A stretch of 64,000 nucleotides of DNA, from contig NZ_FNDT01000012.1 of assembly GCF_900099735.1 (NCBI RefSeq), positions 1-64,000 on the forward strand, in the 5' to 3' direction. Below the pieces are notes generated by a model, which saw nothing but the letters and a program-made list of their open reading frames with translations, made no database searches and was not told the DNA's origin. Positions 40,433 to 49,470 of the stretch are shown here, piece after piece. Each line of letters opens with the position of its first letter. The stretch's first letter is position 1. A program made the position numbers and the translations under genes. Source of the stretch: Arthrobacter subterraneus. Lineage in GTDB: Bacteria > Actinomycetota > Actinomycetes > Actinomycetales > Micrococcaceae.

Positions 40433-41653
40433 ATGGCAGACGGCAGCACCAAACTCGAAATGACCTCCTCGGCACGGCGGACAGCCCTGCTGGGCGCAAT
40501 GTTCCTGATGGCCACCAGCGCCATCGGGCCCGGCTTCATCACCCAGACCACGGTCTTCACGGCCCAGCTTGGTGCGGCGTTCGCCTTCGCGATCCTCGCC
40601 TCCATCCTCATCGACATCGCCGTCCAGATGAACGTCTGGCGCGTTATCGGCGTCTCCGGGCTGCGCGCCCAGGAGCTTGGCAACCGGGTGATTCCCGGCG
40701 TCGGCTACTTCCTGGCCGGCCTGGTGTTCCTCGGCGGTGTGGTCTTCAATATCGGCAACATCGCCGGTACCGGCCTCGGCGCCAACGCAATGCTCGGCGT
40801 CGATCCGAAGATCGGCGGCGCGGTGTCCGCGTTCGTGGCCATCCTGATCTTCCTGAGCAAGCGGGCCGGCATGGCGTTGGACCGGATCGTCGTGATGCTC
40901 GGCGCCGTGATGATCCTGCTGATGATCTACGTGGCCATCGTCGCCGCTCCGCCGCTCGGTGAAGCACTCAAGAACACCTTCCTTCCGGAGCAGGTCGACT
41001 TCCTCATCATCACCACCCTGGTGGGCGGCACGGTGGGCGGGTACATCACCTATGCCGGCGCGCACCGCATGCTGGACTCCGGCGCCACCGGCGTTGAACA
41101 CGTCCGGCAGATCACCCGCAGTTCGGTGATCGGCATCATTGTCACCGGCGTCATGCGGGTCCTGCTCTTCCTGGCGATCCTCGGAGTGGTCGCAGGCGGC
41201 ACGGTGCTGAGCAGCGACAACATGGCAGCTGAGGCGTTCGGAGCCGCTGCCGGCGAGATCGGGATGCGGATGTTCGGCATCGTCCTCTGGGCCGCAGCCA
41301 TCACCTCGGTGATCGGCGCCTCGTTCACCTCGGTCTCCTTCATCACGTCCTCCAAGACCGCAGAGCGTAAGCGGAACCTCATCACCGTCGTCTTCATCGC
41401 CTTCTGCGCAACCATGTACCTCTTCCTCGGCCAGGCGCCGCAGCAGCTGCTGATCTTCGCCGGTGCGTTCAACGGCCTTATCCTCCCCGTCGGCTTCGGC
41501 GTACTCCTCTGGGTGGCCTGGCGGCGCCGCGACCTGATGAACGGCTACGACTACCCGAAGTGGCTGCTCATTGTCGGTGTGGTGACCTGGCTGCTGACCC
41601 TGTTCCTGGGCTGGAACTCGGTTCTGGGACTGGCGCAGCTGTGGTCGGCATGA
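40433..41653 (+). CDS. NRAMP-family divalent metal/substrate transporter (YcsG-like)
   Basis: A 406-residue multi-pass membrane protein of the NRAMP superfamily, of the branch found next to 5-oxoprolinase genes (B. subtilis ycsG). The opening [19 protein letters not shown] replaces the classic DPGN metal motif of true Mn/Fe transporters, so transport of a metal is doubtful and an organic substrate such as 5-oxoproline is possible. First gene of a two-gene operon; the DUF1445 gene overlaps its stop by 4 nt. Promoter carries two copies of the GntR-type operator. Confidence 0.83.
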   Translation: MADGSTKLEMTSSARRTALLGAMFLMATSAIGPGFITQTTVFTAQLGAAFAFAILASILIDIAVQMNVWRVIGVSGLRAQELGNRVIPGVGYFLAGLVFLGGVVFNIGNIAGTGLGANAMLGVDPKIGGAVSAFVAILIFLSKRAGMALDRIVVMLGAVMILLMIYVAIVAAPPLGEALKNTFLPEQVDFLIITTLVGGTVGGYITYAGAHRMLDSGATGVEHVRQITRSSVIGIIVTGVMRVLLFLAILGVVAGGTVLSSDNMAAEAFGAAAGEIGMRMFGIVLWAAAITSVIGASFTSVSFITSSKTAERKRNLITVVFIAFCATMYLFLGQAPQQLLIFAGAFNGLILPVGFGVLLWVAWRRRDLMNGYDYPKWLLIVGVVTWLLTLFLGWNSVLGLAQLWSA

Positions 41654-42444
41654 GCCGCATCGCCGATCGCGGCGCTGCGACCCCGGCCGAGGCACGGGCG
41701 GCCTTCCGCGACGGACTGGTGGAGCCGACGTCGGGCTGGTCCCGTGGGTATGCGCAGGCCAACGTGCTGGCAATCCCGCGCGAGCAGGCGTTCGACCTCC
41801 TCCTTTTCGCCCAGCGCAACCCCAAGTCGTGTCCTATCCTGAGTGTGCTCGAGCCGGGGGAGACCACCGGCCCGCTGCTCGCCGGCGGGGACATCCGCAC
41901 CGACGTCCCGAAATACACGGTGTACCGCGACGGCGAAAAGGTCGACGAACCGACGGACATCACCGGCCACTGGCGCGATGACCTGGTCACCTTCCTGATC
42001 GGCTGTTCCTTCACCTTCGAGGCAGCACTGCAGGACGGGGGCGTCCGGATTGCGCACATCGACCAGGGCGTGAACGTGCCCATGTTCCGGACCAACCGCG
42101 AGTGCGCGCCGGCCGGGGCCATGTCCGGCCCGCTGGTGGTGTCCATGCGTCCGGTTCCGGCGGCCCAGGTGGCCGACGCCGTCCGCATCACCTCCCGCTA
42201 CCCGGCGGTCCACGGCGCACCGGTGCACATCGGCAACCCGGACGAGCTGGGCATCAGCGACCTCGGTGCACCGGATTTCGGGGAGGCCGTCCGGATTCCG
42301 GAGGGTCATCTGCCGGTGTTCTGGGCCTGCGGCGTGACCCCGCAGGCGGCGGTGATGCGTTCTCGTCCGCCGCTGGCGATCGGCCACGCGCCCGGGCACA
42401 TGCTGATCACCGACGCGCGGGACAGCGACTACCTGGTGCCCTGA
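41650..42444 (+). CDS. Putative hydro-lyase, DUF1445 family (YcsI-like)
   Basis: A 264-residue member of the D-glutamate cyclase-like/DUF1445 family (YcsI). Family sequence: [35 protein letters not shown], then [30 protein letters not shown] and [12 protein letters not shown] with [10 protein letters not shown] at the end. The mitochondrial relative acts on D-glutamate and 5-oxo-D-proline, so it may feed 5-oxoproline metabolism here. The ATG at 41650 overlaps the transporter stop, and family homology starts at once; the upstream extension to 41560 is not used. Confidence 0.86.
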   Translation: MSRIADRGAATPAEARAAFRDGLVEPTSGWSRGYAQANVLAIPREQAFDLLLFAQRNPKSCPILSVLEPGETTGPLLAGGDIRTDVPKYTVYRDGEKVDEPTDITGHWRDDLVTFLIGCSFTFEAALQDGGVRIAHIDQGVNVPMFRTNRECAPAGAMSGPLVVSMRPVPAAQVADAVRITSRYPAVHGAPVHIGNPDELGISDLGAPDFGEAVRIPEGHLPVFWACGVTPQAAVMRSRPPLAIGHAPGHMLITDARDSDYLVP

Positions 42445-42457
42445 GCGCCCCTTTCCG

Positions 42458-42522
42458 GGAACTTTTGCGCACGTCTGGTGACTCCGACGCCGTCGGGGTC
42501 ACCAGACGTGCGCAAAAGTTCC
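42458..42522. repeat. Near-perfect 65-bp palindrome, GGAACTTTT family
   Basis: Arms of 32 bp (42458-42489 and 42491-42522) are inverted copies with one T-G mismatch and a single unpaired base, beginning GGAACTTTTGCGCACGTCTG and ending in the reverse. It lies between two convergent genes (stops at 42444 and 42589). In RNA it would fold fully. It resembles the imperfect palindrome at 25115-25188 in its outer arm. No T-tract, so a terminator role is only partial; it looks like a dispersed palindromic element. Confidence 0.75.
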
Positions 42523-42588
42523 GGAGGTGGGGCGTAGGGGCGAAATCCCCGAGGTTCCAGGCGGCCGGCGATCGACGGCCCAGGGGTT

Positions 42589-43257
42589 TCAGCGGGCGTC
42601 GCCCTCAAGGTGCGCCAACAGCTCGGCTTCGGCGGCGTCGAGGTACTCGCGCAGCTCCGCCGCCGCCAACTCGTTCTCACCCGCGCGCAGCCGCTTCACC
42701 AGCTGCGCGTTGCGGTCAACGTAATAGGTGTGGAAGTCCGGGGCGGACGCCATGGCATGGAACACCAGCCGCATCTCCGCGAGCACCCGGTCCATCAGCT
42801 CCCGCAGCGACCCACTCCCCGTCAGCGCCACCACGGCCTCGTGGAACGCCTGGTTGGCGTTGGCCATGTCGGGCACGGAGCCGGCGTCCCGTGCGGCGCG
42901 GGCCCGCCGGATGATGTCCTCCATTGCGTCGAGCTCCTCGGTGGACGGCCGCCCCCACAGCACGGCCGCGGGTTCGATGGTCCGGCGCACCCGGTAGATC
43001 TCCCGCACCTCTTCCACGCCCGGGGCTGCGACAAAAACACCCCGGTTCGGGATCCGCGTCACGATCGACTCGCCCGCCAGCGTGGTGAACGCCTGCCGCA
43101 GCGTATTCCGGGACACCCCCAGCGACGCGGACAGCGACTGCTCCGACAGCTTGGACCCGGGCGTCAGCTGCCCCGCCGCGATCCGCGCCCGCAGCACCGA
43201 GGCGATCCACGCCGTCGTATGCGCGTGCTCAGCCTGCTGCTCCACTTCAGTGCTCAT
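42589..43257 (-). CDS. GntR family regulator with FCD domain
   Basis: A 222-residue regulator. The N-terminal winged HTH is clear ([44 protein letters not shown]), and residues ~85-210 form an FCD ligand domain ([16 protein letters not shown] ... [28 protein letters not shown]). Last gene of the pxpA-pxpBC-biotin carboxylase operon, its ATG overlapping the previous stop by 4 nt. Palindromes TTGTT(G/C)AACAA before pxpA and before the NRAMP gene are its likely targets; the ligand may be 5-oxoproline or a related acid. Confidence 0.88.
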   Translation of the reverse strand: MSTEVEQQAEHAHTTAWIASVLRARIAAGQLTPGSKLSEQSLSASLGVSRNTLRQAFTTLAGESIVTRIPNRGVFVAAPGVEEVREIYRVRRTIEPAAVLWGRPSTEELDAMEDIIRRARAARDAGSVPDMANANQAFHEAVVALTGSGSLRELMDRVLAEMRLVFHAMASAPDFHTYYVDRNAQLVKRLRAGENELAAAELREYLDAAEAELLAHLEGDAR

Positions 43258-44993
43258 GAAGCAACGGTACCCAGAACTTCACCGCGGACGACGGCGGCAC
43301 CCGGCTGCTGCTCCCCGCACCGGAAGGTGCCGGCGGAGGAGGCAGAAACCACCGTCTCCATCTTCATCGCCTCCAGCACGGCGAGGGGCTGGCCGGCGCT
43401 TACCGGGGCGCCGTCGTCGGCCAGCCACTTCACGAGGTTGCCGCCCATCGGGGCGGTGACTGCGCCGTCGTCGTGCTGTGTTTCCGGGGTGGACGACGAC
43501 GGAGCGGCGCCGCTTCCGCCTGTCATCAGAGCGTTGAACACCTGCGCCGGCAGTCCCAGCTGGACGGCCTTGCCGTCGAGTTCGACGGTGAGCGTCTCGC
43601 GGCGGGCCACCGAGCCGGCGAGGCCGCTGCGCAGCGAGGCCTCGAGGCGTCCGGCGAACTCGGACTCGATCCACGTGGTGTAGACGCCGAGCCGGTCGGG
43701 CTGCGTGAAATCGGGGTCGCGCACCACGGCGCGGTGGAACGGGACCACCGTCGGGACGCCCTCGATGCGCAGCTCGTCGAGGGCGGTGCGGGCACGGCGC
43801 AGTGCCTGGGCGCGGTCCTCGCCGTGGACGATCAGCTTGGCCATCAGCGAGTCGTATTCGGCCGGGATGCTCGATCCGGAACGGACGCCGGTGTCGACCC
43901 GGATGCCGGCACCCGTCGGCGCCTCGAAGACGTCCACCGGTCCCGGCGAGGGGAGGAACCCGCGACCTGCGTCCTCGGCGTTGAGCCGGAACTCGATCGC
44001 GTGGCCGTGCGGCTCGGGATCTTCCGTGATCGAGACCGGCAGGCCGGCGGCGATGCGGAACTGTTCGCGCACGAGGTCCACGCTTGAGGTCTCCTCGGTC
44101 ACGGGGTGCTCAACCTGCAGGCGCGTGTTGACCTCGAGGAAGGAGATCACGCCGTCGGGCGCCACCAGGTACTCGACCGTGCCGGCCCCGGTGTAGCCGG
44201 CCTCGCGGCAGATGGCGCGGGCCGATTCATGGATGCGGGTGCGCTGTTCGTCGGTCAGGAACGGCGCGGGGGCCTCCTCCACGAGTTTCTGGTTGCGGCG
44301 CTGCAGCGAGCAGTCGCGGGTACCCACCACCACAACGTTCCCGTGGGTATCCGCGAGCACCTGCGCCTCGACGTGCCGGGGCTTGTCGAGGAACCGTTCC
44401 ACGAAGCATTCGCCGCGCCCGAACGCCATGGTGGCCTCGCGGACCGCGGATTCGAAGGCGTCGTCGATGTCTTCAAGCCGGTGCGCGATCTTCAACCCGC
44501 GCCCGCCGCCGCCGAACGCCGCCTTGATGGCCACGGGGACGCCGTGTTCCTCGGCGAAGGCGCGGACTTCATCGGCGTCGGCGACCGGTCCGTCCGTGCC
44601 CGGGACCAGCGGGGCGCCCGCCCGGACGGCGATCTCACGGGCGGTGACCTTGTTGCCCAGGCTGCGGATCGCGTCCGGCGACGGGCCAATCCACGTGAGA
44701 CCGGCGCCCTGCACCGCCTCGGCGAAGTCGGCGTTTTCGGAGAGGAAACCGTAGCCGGGATGCACGGCGTCGGCACCGGCCCGTGCTGCGACGTCGAGCA
44801 GTTTGGGGATGTTCAGGTATGTGTCCGCGCTCGCGGAACCGCCCAGTGCGTACGCCTCGTCGCTGAGGCGGACGTGCAGCGCGTCGGCATCGGGGTCCGA
44901 GTACACCGCCACGGACGCCAGTTCCGCATCCGCGCAGGCGCGGGCAATCCGCACGGCAATTTCGCCGCGGTTCGCGATCAGGATCTTCTTCAT
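43254..44993 (-). CDS. Biotin carboxylase-BCCP fusion (ATP-grasp)
   Basis: A 579-residue protein. Residues 1-~450 are biotin carboxylase: [19 protein letters not shown] at the N-terminus, ATP-grasp [15 protein letters not shown] and [31 protein letters not shown]. The C-terminal ~75 residues are a biotinyl domain with [10 protein letters not shown] (biotin Lys K544). It is an acetyl/propionyl-CoA carboxylase alpha-like chain but there is no carboxyltransferase beta chain nearby; its neighbours are the PxpB-PxpC fusion and PxpA. The ATG at 44993 starts 2 nt after the pxpBC stop; the frame is open farther upstream but that overlaps pxpBC and is arginine-rich noise. Confidence 0.9.
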   Translation of the reverse strand: MKKILIANRGEIAVRIARACADAELASVAVYSDPDADALHVRLSDEAYALGGSASADTYLNIPKLLDVAARAGADAVHPGYGFLSENADFAEAVQGAGLTWIGPSPDAIRSLGNKVTAREIAVRAGAPLVPGTDGPVADADEVRAFAEEHGVPVAIKAAFGGGGRGLKIAHRLEDIDDAFESAVREATMAFGRGECFVERFLDKPRHVEAQVLADTHGNVVVVGTRDCSLQRRNQKLVEEAPAPFLTDEQRTRIHESARAICREAGYTGAGTVEYLVAPDGVISFLEVNTRLQVEHPVTEETSSVDLVREQFRIAAGLPVSITEDPEPHGHAIEFRLNAEDAGRGFLPSPGPVDVFEAPTGAGIRVDTGVRSGSSIPAEYDSLMAKLIVHGEDRAQALRRARTALDELRIEGVPTVVPFHRAVVRDPDFTQPDRLGVYTTWIESEFAGRLEASLRSGLAGSVARRETLTVELDGKAVQLGLPAQVFNALMTGGSGAAPSSSTPETQHDDGAVTAPMGGNLVKWLADDGAPVSAGQPLAVLEAMKMETVVSASSAGTFRCGEQQPGAAVVRGEVLGTVAS

Positions 44994-44995
44994 GG

Positions 44996-46690
44996 TCAGG
45001 GCTCCATTTCGACAAAACGTATGGTGGTGCCCGGCGGCAGCTGGGCGGCGATGGGCAGATCCTCCGGTACGACGACGCCGATCACCGGGTACCCGCCCGT
45101 CACCGGATGATCGGCCAGGAACAGGACGGGAAGGCCCGACGGCGGCACCTGCAGTGAACCCGCCACCACGCCTTCGCTGGGGAGTTCGTCGGTCCGTGCC
45201 CTTTCGAGGGGCTGTCCGTCTGTTACTGCCAGGCGTACCCCGATCCGGTTGGACTCGGCGGTGACGGACCAGTCCTGTGCGGTGAATGCAGCCTGTGATT
45301 CGGGCGTGAACCAGTCCTGGCGGGGACCGGCGGTGATGCGCAGCTGCACGGGTGTGTTCGCGTTGGGCTCCAGAAGCTCTCCGGGCAGTGTCGAAGGCTC
45401 GGGGGTCCCCACCACCCGCAGTGAGTTGGCAGGACACGCCGCCAATGCGTCGGCATTCGCGGCGTGTCCTGCCAACTCAACGTGGGGGAGCTGCTGGTCG
45501 ACGGCGCCCACCGGGAGCACCGTCCCCTGCGTGAGGGGTGCGGGGCCGATGCCGGACATCAGGTCGGTCGCGCGGCTGCCGAGGACGGGCGGGACGGCGA
45601 TTCCGCCGCGGACCGCGAGGTAAGTGCGCAGACCGGCGTCGGGTAGGTCGAGGTGCAGGCTTTCGCCGTCATGCAGGGCGAACGGGGCGCACATTGGTGC
45701 GGGCCGGTTGCCGGTGTCGCTGCGGATTTCGGTGGGTGTGGGCGCGCCCGTGAGGGCCAGCGTAAGCTCACCGTGCGCCTTCACCGAGAGGCCGCCGAGG
45801 ACGCTTTCGACGACGGCGTCCCCCGGCTCATTGCCCACCAGACGGTTGGCCTGCCGGGTGCTGGCGGCATCCGCGGCACCGGAGACAGAGACGCCGAGGT
45901 CGCTGAGTCCGGGCCGGCCCAGGTCCTGGATAAGGCTCTGCGGGCCGGGCGACAGTACCTCAAGCGACGGTGAGGTAGCGGCGGCGGGGCCGGCGCCGTC
46001 GTCGTTCTCTGCTGAAGTGTCTGCCTCTTTTACAGTGTCAGCAACCTCGATGACCTCCCGAACCGCGACGTACTGCACGGTGGTGCCGGGGCGGAGGAGG
46101 GCGGGCTGGTCGCGGTCGAGGTCCCACATGCGGGCGGCGGTGCGGCCGATGAGCTGCCAGCCGCCGGGGGAGCGGCGCGGGTAGACCGCCGAGAAGTTGC
46201 CGGCCAGTGCCACCGATCCGGCGGGTACGGCGGTGCGTGGGGTGTCGCGGCGCGGGACGTTGAGTGACTCGTTTTCGCCGACGAGATAGGCGAAGCCGGG
46301 GGCAAAGCCACCGAACGCAGCGGTCCACAACTGGCCGGTATGGGCTTCGATGACGCCGTCCGCGCCGAGGCCGGTGAGGGTGCCGACGTCGGTGAGGTCA
46401 TCGCCGTCGTACACCACCTCGATCCGGACAGGATCGCCCGTCAATCGGGTGTCCTCCGACGGGGTGGGATCGAGTGCGGCGATCGATGTCCGTGCGGTGC
46501 GGGCGCTGGTGGGGGAATCGAAAACGGCCAGCACGGTCTGTGCTGCGGCGAGGACGTCCACCTGGCCCTTCAGCGGATGCTGCACCAGGCGGGCGTGGAC
46601 GGCGAGTACGGAATCGAGCGATTCGAGGTCGATGAGCAGTGCGCGTGGTCCGGCCCAGCGGATCTGTGCCTGCGGGATCCCAGGACTCAC
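44996..46690 (-). CDS. pxpBC: 5-oxoprolinase subunits B and C fused (PxpB-PxpC / KipI-KipA)
   Basis: A 564-residue fusion. Residues ~1-215 are PxpB/KipI (AHLNP-S): [62 protein letters not shown] Glu/Asp/Ala linker (~216-245) leads to PxpC/Kip[30 protein letters not shown] ... [20 protein letters not shown] ... [13 protein letters not shown] ... [15 protein letters not shown]. Together with PxpA these form ATP-dependent 5-oxoprolinase. The two subunits are separate genes in B. subtilis and E. coli. Residues ~404-423 are encoded by a 58-bp palindrome and sit in the loop before the conserved [12 protein letters not shown], a spot where relatives vary in length. Confidence 0.88.
   Translation of the reverse strand: MSPGIPQAQIRWAGPRALLIDLESLDSVLAVHARLVQHPLKGQVDVLAAAQTVLAVFDSPTSARTARTSIAALDPTPSEDTRLTGDPVRIEVVYDGDDLTDVGTLTGLGADGVIEAHTGQLWTAAFGGFAPGFAYLVGENESLNVPRRDTPRTAVPAGSVALAGNFSAVYPRRSPGGWQLIGRTAARMWDLDRDQPALLRPGTTVQYVAVREVIEVADTVKEADTSAENDDGAGPAAATSPSLEVLSPGPQSLIQDLGRPGLSDLGVSVSGAADAASTRQANRLVGNEPGDAVVESVLGGLSVKAHGELTLALTGAPTPTEIRSDTGNRPAPMCAPFALHDGESLHLDLPDAGLRTYLAVRGGIAVPPVLGSRATDLMSGIGPAPLTQGTVLPVGAVDQQLPHVELAGHAANADALAACPANSLRVVGTPEPSTLPGELLEPNANTPVQLRITAGPRQDWFTPESQAAFTAQDWSVTAESNRIGVRLAVTDGQPLERARTDELPSEGVVAGSLQVPPSGLPVLFLADHPVTGGYPVIGVVVPEDLPIAAQLPPGTTIRFVEMEP
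45422..45479. repeat. 58-bp palindrome inside the pxpBC coding sequence
   Basis: Arms TGAGTTGGCAGGACACGCCG... (45422-45442) and its inverted copy (45459-45479) pair perfectly over 21 bp, and after one mismatch AATGC/GCATT continues the stem around a 4-nt centre. In the minus-strand frame it is translated as [19 protein letters not shown], without a stop. It is unlike the GGAACTTTT family and may be a mobile palindromic element that inserted in frame. Confidence 0.75.
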
Positions 46691-47445
46691 ACGAAACTCC
46701 GGATCCTGACGCCGGCAGCCTCGAGTTCGCGGCGGACGGCGGCGGACATCGCCACGGCGCCGTCGGTGTCGCCGTGAAGGCAGATACTTTCGGCTGAGGT
46801 CCTGATGGTGGAGCCGTCGCGGGCGATGAGAGTGCCTTCAGTGGCGAGTCGGACCATGTTGGCGGCGACGGTGTCCTCGTCGTGGAGAACGGCGTCCGGT
46901 TCGCGGCGGGAGACGAGGGTGCCGTCGGGGTTGTAGGCGCGGTCGGCAAAGGCTTCGGAAACTCCGCGGAGGCCAGCGGCTTCGGCTTTGCTGAGTGCCA
47001 CCGAGCCCGGCAGCAGCAGCATCGGGAGGTCGCTGCCGAAGGCTTTGACGGCGTCGACCACGGCCTGGGCCTGGACCTCGTGGGTGACGATGGTGTTGTA
47101 GAGGGCGCCGTGCGGTTTCACGTAGCGGATGGTTCCGCCGGCTGCCCGGGCGATCGCGTCGAGTGCGCCGATCTGGTAGAGGACGTCGTCGGCCAGTTCT
47201 GTGGGGGAGCAGTCGAGAAAACGGCGTCCGAAGCCGACGAGGTCGCGGTAGCCCACGTGGGCGCCGATGGTGACACCGGCGGCGACGGCGTCGCGGCAGG
47301 TCTGGGCGATGGTTGAGGGGTCGCCGGCGTGGAAGCCGCACGCCACGTTGGCGCTGGAGACGGAGCGGAAGATGGCGGCGTCGTCGCCCATGGTCCAGTT
47401 GCCGAAGGACTCGCCGACGTCGCTGTTGAGGTCGATGTAAGCCAT
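46687..47445 (-). CDS. pxpA: 5-oxoprolinase subunit PxpA (LamB/YcsF family)
   Basis: A 252-residue LamB/YcsF protein. It begins [21 protein letters not shown], the family signature, then [13 protein letters not shown] and [16 protein letters not shown], with [11 protein letters not shown] in the middle and [21 protein letters not shown] near the end. PxpA works with PxpB/C to open 5-oxo-L-proline to glutamate using ATP. The ATG at 47445 is chosen (GAGGATCACTT upstream); the frame opens earlier but that part lies in the operator-promoter region. First gene of the four-gene operon; overlaps pxpBC by 4 nt. Confidence 0.92.
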   Translation of the reverse strand: MAYIDLNSDVGESFGNWTMGDDAAIFRSVSSANVACGFHAGDPSTIAQTCRDAVAAGVTIGAHVGYRDLVGFGRRFLDCSPTELADDVLYQIGALDAIARAAGGTIRYVKPHGALYNTIVTHEVQAQAVVDAVKAFGSDLPMLLLPGSVALSKAEAAGLRGVSEAFADRAYNPDGTLVSRREPDAVLHDEDTVAANMVRLATEGTLIARDGSTIRTSAESICLHGDTDGAVAMSAAVRRELEAAGVRIRSFV

Positions 47446-47477
47446 AAGTGATCCTCGTCTCGTTAAGTGGTTCACTC

Positions 47478-47510
47478 AGCATGCCTCATGACGCAGGATT
47501 GTTCAACAAT
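47478..47510 (-). promoter_or_regulatory. pxpA promoter with GntR operator
   Basis: ATTGTTCAACAAT (47498-47510), a perfect 13-bp palindrome, overlaps the minus-strand -35 TTGAAC (47506-47501). A weak -10 CATGCT lies 17 bp on (47483-47478). The core TTGTTCAACAA is identical to a site before the NRAMP gene 7 kb away. Confidence 0.65.
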
Positions 47511-47554
47511 GTTTGGTGATCGGGTTGCAAAAGGAGCGCCGCCGCACGCACAAA

Positions 47555-47589
47555 AAAGGGAGGGAGCCTCATCGAGGCTCCCTCCCTTT
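47555..47589 (-). terminator. Strong intrinsic terminator after the DoxX gene
   Basis: A perfect 16-bp stem AAAGGGAGGGAGCCTC / GAGGCTCCCTCCCTTT with loop ATC; on the minus strand it is followed by TTTGTG. It ends the doxX transcript and insulates the pxpA promoter. Confidence 0.85.
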
Positions 47590-47604
47590 CTGTTACTCCC
47601 TGCG

Positions 47605-48039
47605 TTACGAGAGCACGTTCACCCGTGAGTCGCGGCGGCCGAACAGTGCGTAGTCGGCGGACGCGCGGCCTGGTCCGACCAGCGCGAGGGCCAGTGCAGC
47701 AGCACCAAGCAGCAGTACAAGCTCGTAGCCGTTGTTGGAGACAAAGATGCCGGCCGAGAGGTGCACCAGTACCAGGGCGCCCAGCATGTCGAGTGTCAGC
47801 AGGACTGCCACCGGGCGGGTCAGCAGGCCGAGGATCAGCGCGATACCGCCGACCAGCTCCAGCGTTGCAATAAAGGGTGCTGCGATGTCGGCCATGGGGA
47901 TTCCCATGTCGCCGAACGCGGCGGTGGTGCCGGCGATGGTCCATTCGTTGTACTTCTGCCAGCCGTGTGCGGCGAAAAGGAAGCCGACGACGACGCGGAG
48001 AACGGTACGGGCGGTGGTGGTCAGGGTGGCGTTGTTCAT
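47605..48039 (-). CDS. DoxX family membrane protein
   Basis: A 144-residue four-helix membrane protein of the DoxX family: VLRVVVGFLFAAHGWQKYNEWTIAG at the N-terminus, PFIATLELVGGIALILGLLTRPVAVLLTLDMLGALVLVHL, and GYELVLLLGAAALALALVGPGR. DoxX-type proteins are linked to thiol and respiratory-chain redox balance. Single gene between a strong terminator and the F420-reductase-like gene, which lies 80 nt upstream on the same strand and could be co-transcribed. Confidence 0.87.
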   Translation of the reverse strand: MNNATLTTTARTVLRVVVGFLFAAHGWQKYNEWTIAGTTAAFGDMGIPMADIAAPFIATLELVGGIALILGLLTRPVAVLLTLDMLGALVLVHLSAGIFVSNNGYELVLLLGAAALALALVGPGRASADYALFGRRDSRVNVLS

Positions 48040-48118
48040 AAGGATCCGTTTCGGGGTCTGGGTGGCGGTGCCTCTGGTTGGCGGGCACCGCCGTCGTACG
48101 TGTGTGTCCTGTGAATGC

Positions 48119-48694
48119 TTAGCGGACGAGGGCGAAGCCGCTGGTCCACTGGATATTCTCGCCGGCGGCGAGGGTCAGCTGCAGGAAGCCGATGGCTTCG
48201 AGCTCGCGTGCGCGGGCCAGTGATCCGGCGTCGACCGCGTCCACGCCGCCTGCTTTGACAGCGTCGGCGAGGGTGTTCTTGGCGTCGGCGTCGTCACCGG
48301 CGATGAGCACGGTGGTCTGGTTCTGGCCGACGGTCTTGGAGCCGAGGGTTGCGGCGAAGTTGGTGTTGAAGGCCTTGAGAACCTTCGACGACGGCAGTGC
48401 GGACGCCAGTTCGGCGGCGGCGGAGCTGTCGGACGGGACCACGAGGGAATCGAAGGTTTCGAAGTTCAGCGGGTTGGTGATGTCGACGACGATTTTGCCG
48501 GCAAGCTGCTCACCGTACTGTGCGGTGATGTCTTTGAGGGCGGGGTAGGGGACAGCCAGAACGACGACGTCGCCGTTGACGGTGGCGCCGGTGCTGGAAG
48601 AGTCGATGTGCTCGACGGACGAGCCGCCGGCTGCAACAACGCTTGCAATGGCGCTGCCCATGTTGCCATTGCCGAAGATGGTGAACGAAGTCAT
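48119..48694 (-). CDS. F420H2:NADP oxidoreductase-like / NAD-binding protein
   Basis: A 191-residue Rossmann protein of the COG2085 group (NADPH-dependent F420 reductase family). The dinucleotide motif is FTIFGNGNMGSAIASVVAAGG at the N-terminus, followed by DVVVLAVPYPALKDI, KIVVDITNPLNFETFDSLV and KAFNTNFA. The end GALARARELEAIGFLQLTLA is typical. The ATG at 48694 (AAGGAG 6 nt upstream) is used in place of the longer frame. Divergent from a marR gene; a large symmetric palindrome separates them. Confidence 0.87.
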   Translation of the reverse strand: MTSFTIFGNGNMGSAIASVVAAGGSSVEHIDSSSTGATVNGDVVVLAVPYPALKDITAQYGEQLAGKIVVDITNPLNFETFDSLVVPSDSSAAAELASALPSSKVLKAFNTNFAATLGSKTVGQNQTTVLIAGDDADAKNTLADAVKAGGVDAVDAGSLARARELEAIGFLQLTLAAGENIQWTSGFALVR

Positions 48695-48716
48695 GTGGAG
48701 CTCCTTTGTGGGAATT

Positions 48717-48766
48717 GCTTGCGGATACAACTAAAAACCTAGCACCGATTAGTTGTAGTTGCAAGC
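48717..48766. promoter_or_regulatory. 50-bp symmetric operator of the divergent MarR
   Basis: Two nested inverted repeats share one centre: GCTTGC/GCAAGC (48717-48722, 48761-48766) and TACAACTAA/TTAGTTGTA (48726-48734, 48749-48757). The inner pair overlaps the region between the two divergent genes, so the MarR product could repress both. Confidence 0.6.
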
Positions 48767-48784
48767 GTTACGTAGAATGAAGCT

Positions 48785-49264
48785 ATGACGCGATGGCTCA
48801 GCAGGGAAGAACAGGATGTATGGAAGCGGATGGCGGCTGTGCTCGAGCTGCTGCCCGCGGCGCTCGACGGGCAGTTGACGCGCGACGAGGACCTCACGCA
48901 CTTTGAGTACTTTGTGCTGGCCTCGTTGTCCGAGGTGCCGGGGCGTACCCTTCGGATCACGGCGCTTGCCTCCCAGACCAATGCAACGCTTCCCCGGATT
49001 TCCCGGGTGCTGACGGGCCTGGAGAAGAAGGCCCTGGTGGAGCGGAGCGAGTGCAGCGAGGACCGGAGGGCAAAGAACGTGACGCTCACCGAGACAGGCT
49101 GGACAAAGCTCGTCGGTGCGGCGCCGGGTCACGTCGAGTTTGTGCGGGGGATGGTGTTCGACCAGCTCACAGCCGAGCAGGTGTCGCAGCTGTCCGACAT
49201 TACGACGCAACTCCTGAAGACACTCGACCCCGAGGGCAAGATGTTCGCCTCGTTGGGGAAGTAG
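48785..49264 (+). CDS. MarR family transcriptional regulator
   Basis: A 159-residue winged-helix repressor: TLRITALASQTNATLPRISRVLTGLEKKALVERSECSEDRRAKNVTLTETGW covers the recognition helix and wing. N-terminal and C-terminal helices form the dimer region. It is divergent from the F420-reductase-like gene and lies 19 nt from the palindromic operator, so it most likely regulates that gene and itself in answer to an electrophile, quinone or drug. Confidence 0.87.
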   Translation: MTRWLSREEQDVWKRMAAVLELLPAALDGQLTRDEDLTHFEYFVLASLSEVPGRTLRITALASQTNATLPRISRVLTGLEKKALVERSECSEDRRAKNVTLTETGWTKLVGAAPGHVEFVRGMVFDQLTAEQVSQLSDITTQLLKTLDPEGKMFASLGK

Positions 49265-49470
49265 GACTCGAGTCTTTCCTTGCTGCCGGGCTCGCATCGG
49301 GGGTCTTGTTTTGGCGCTTGGGCGCGCGGCCCGGGTTGGCGACGCTGGGCTTCGTCTCGGCGCGCCGATTCGGTGCTCTTGTTTTTGGATGCGCCCCGTG
49401 TACTGCCTCGCTTTCAAGCGCCACTCTCGACGCCAGCGAAAATGTCGTAGGCAGATGATGTTATGGGTTC

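Noticed and set aside
40433..41653. Typical Mn/Fe NRAMP (MntH)
   Set aside because: The DPGN metal motif is replaced by GPGF and the gene sits in the 5-oxoproline cluster with a GntR, not a metal regulator.
40364..41773. 469-codon minus-strand frame opposite the NRAMP gene
   Set aside because: Hydrophilic His/Asp/Glu-rich shadow of a membrane protein gene, a usual artefact in GC-rich DNA.
43254..45437. 727-residue version of the biotin carboxylase starting at 45437
   Set aside because: The extra 148 residues overlap pxpBC in another frame and are Arg/Gly-rich; the family begins with [10 protein letters not shown] at 44993.
44996..46690. Allophanate hydrolase/urea amidolyase
   Set aside because: Subunits B and C resemble urea carboxylase carboxyltransferase parts, but PxpA is adjacent and no amidase or urease gene is present, so 5-oxoprolinase is the better reading.
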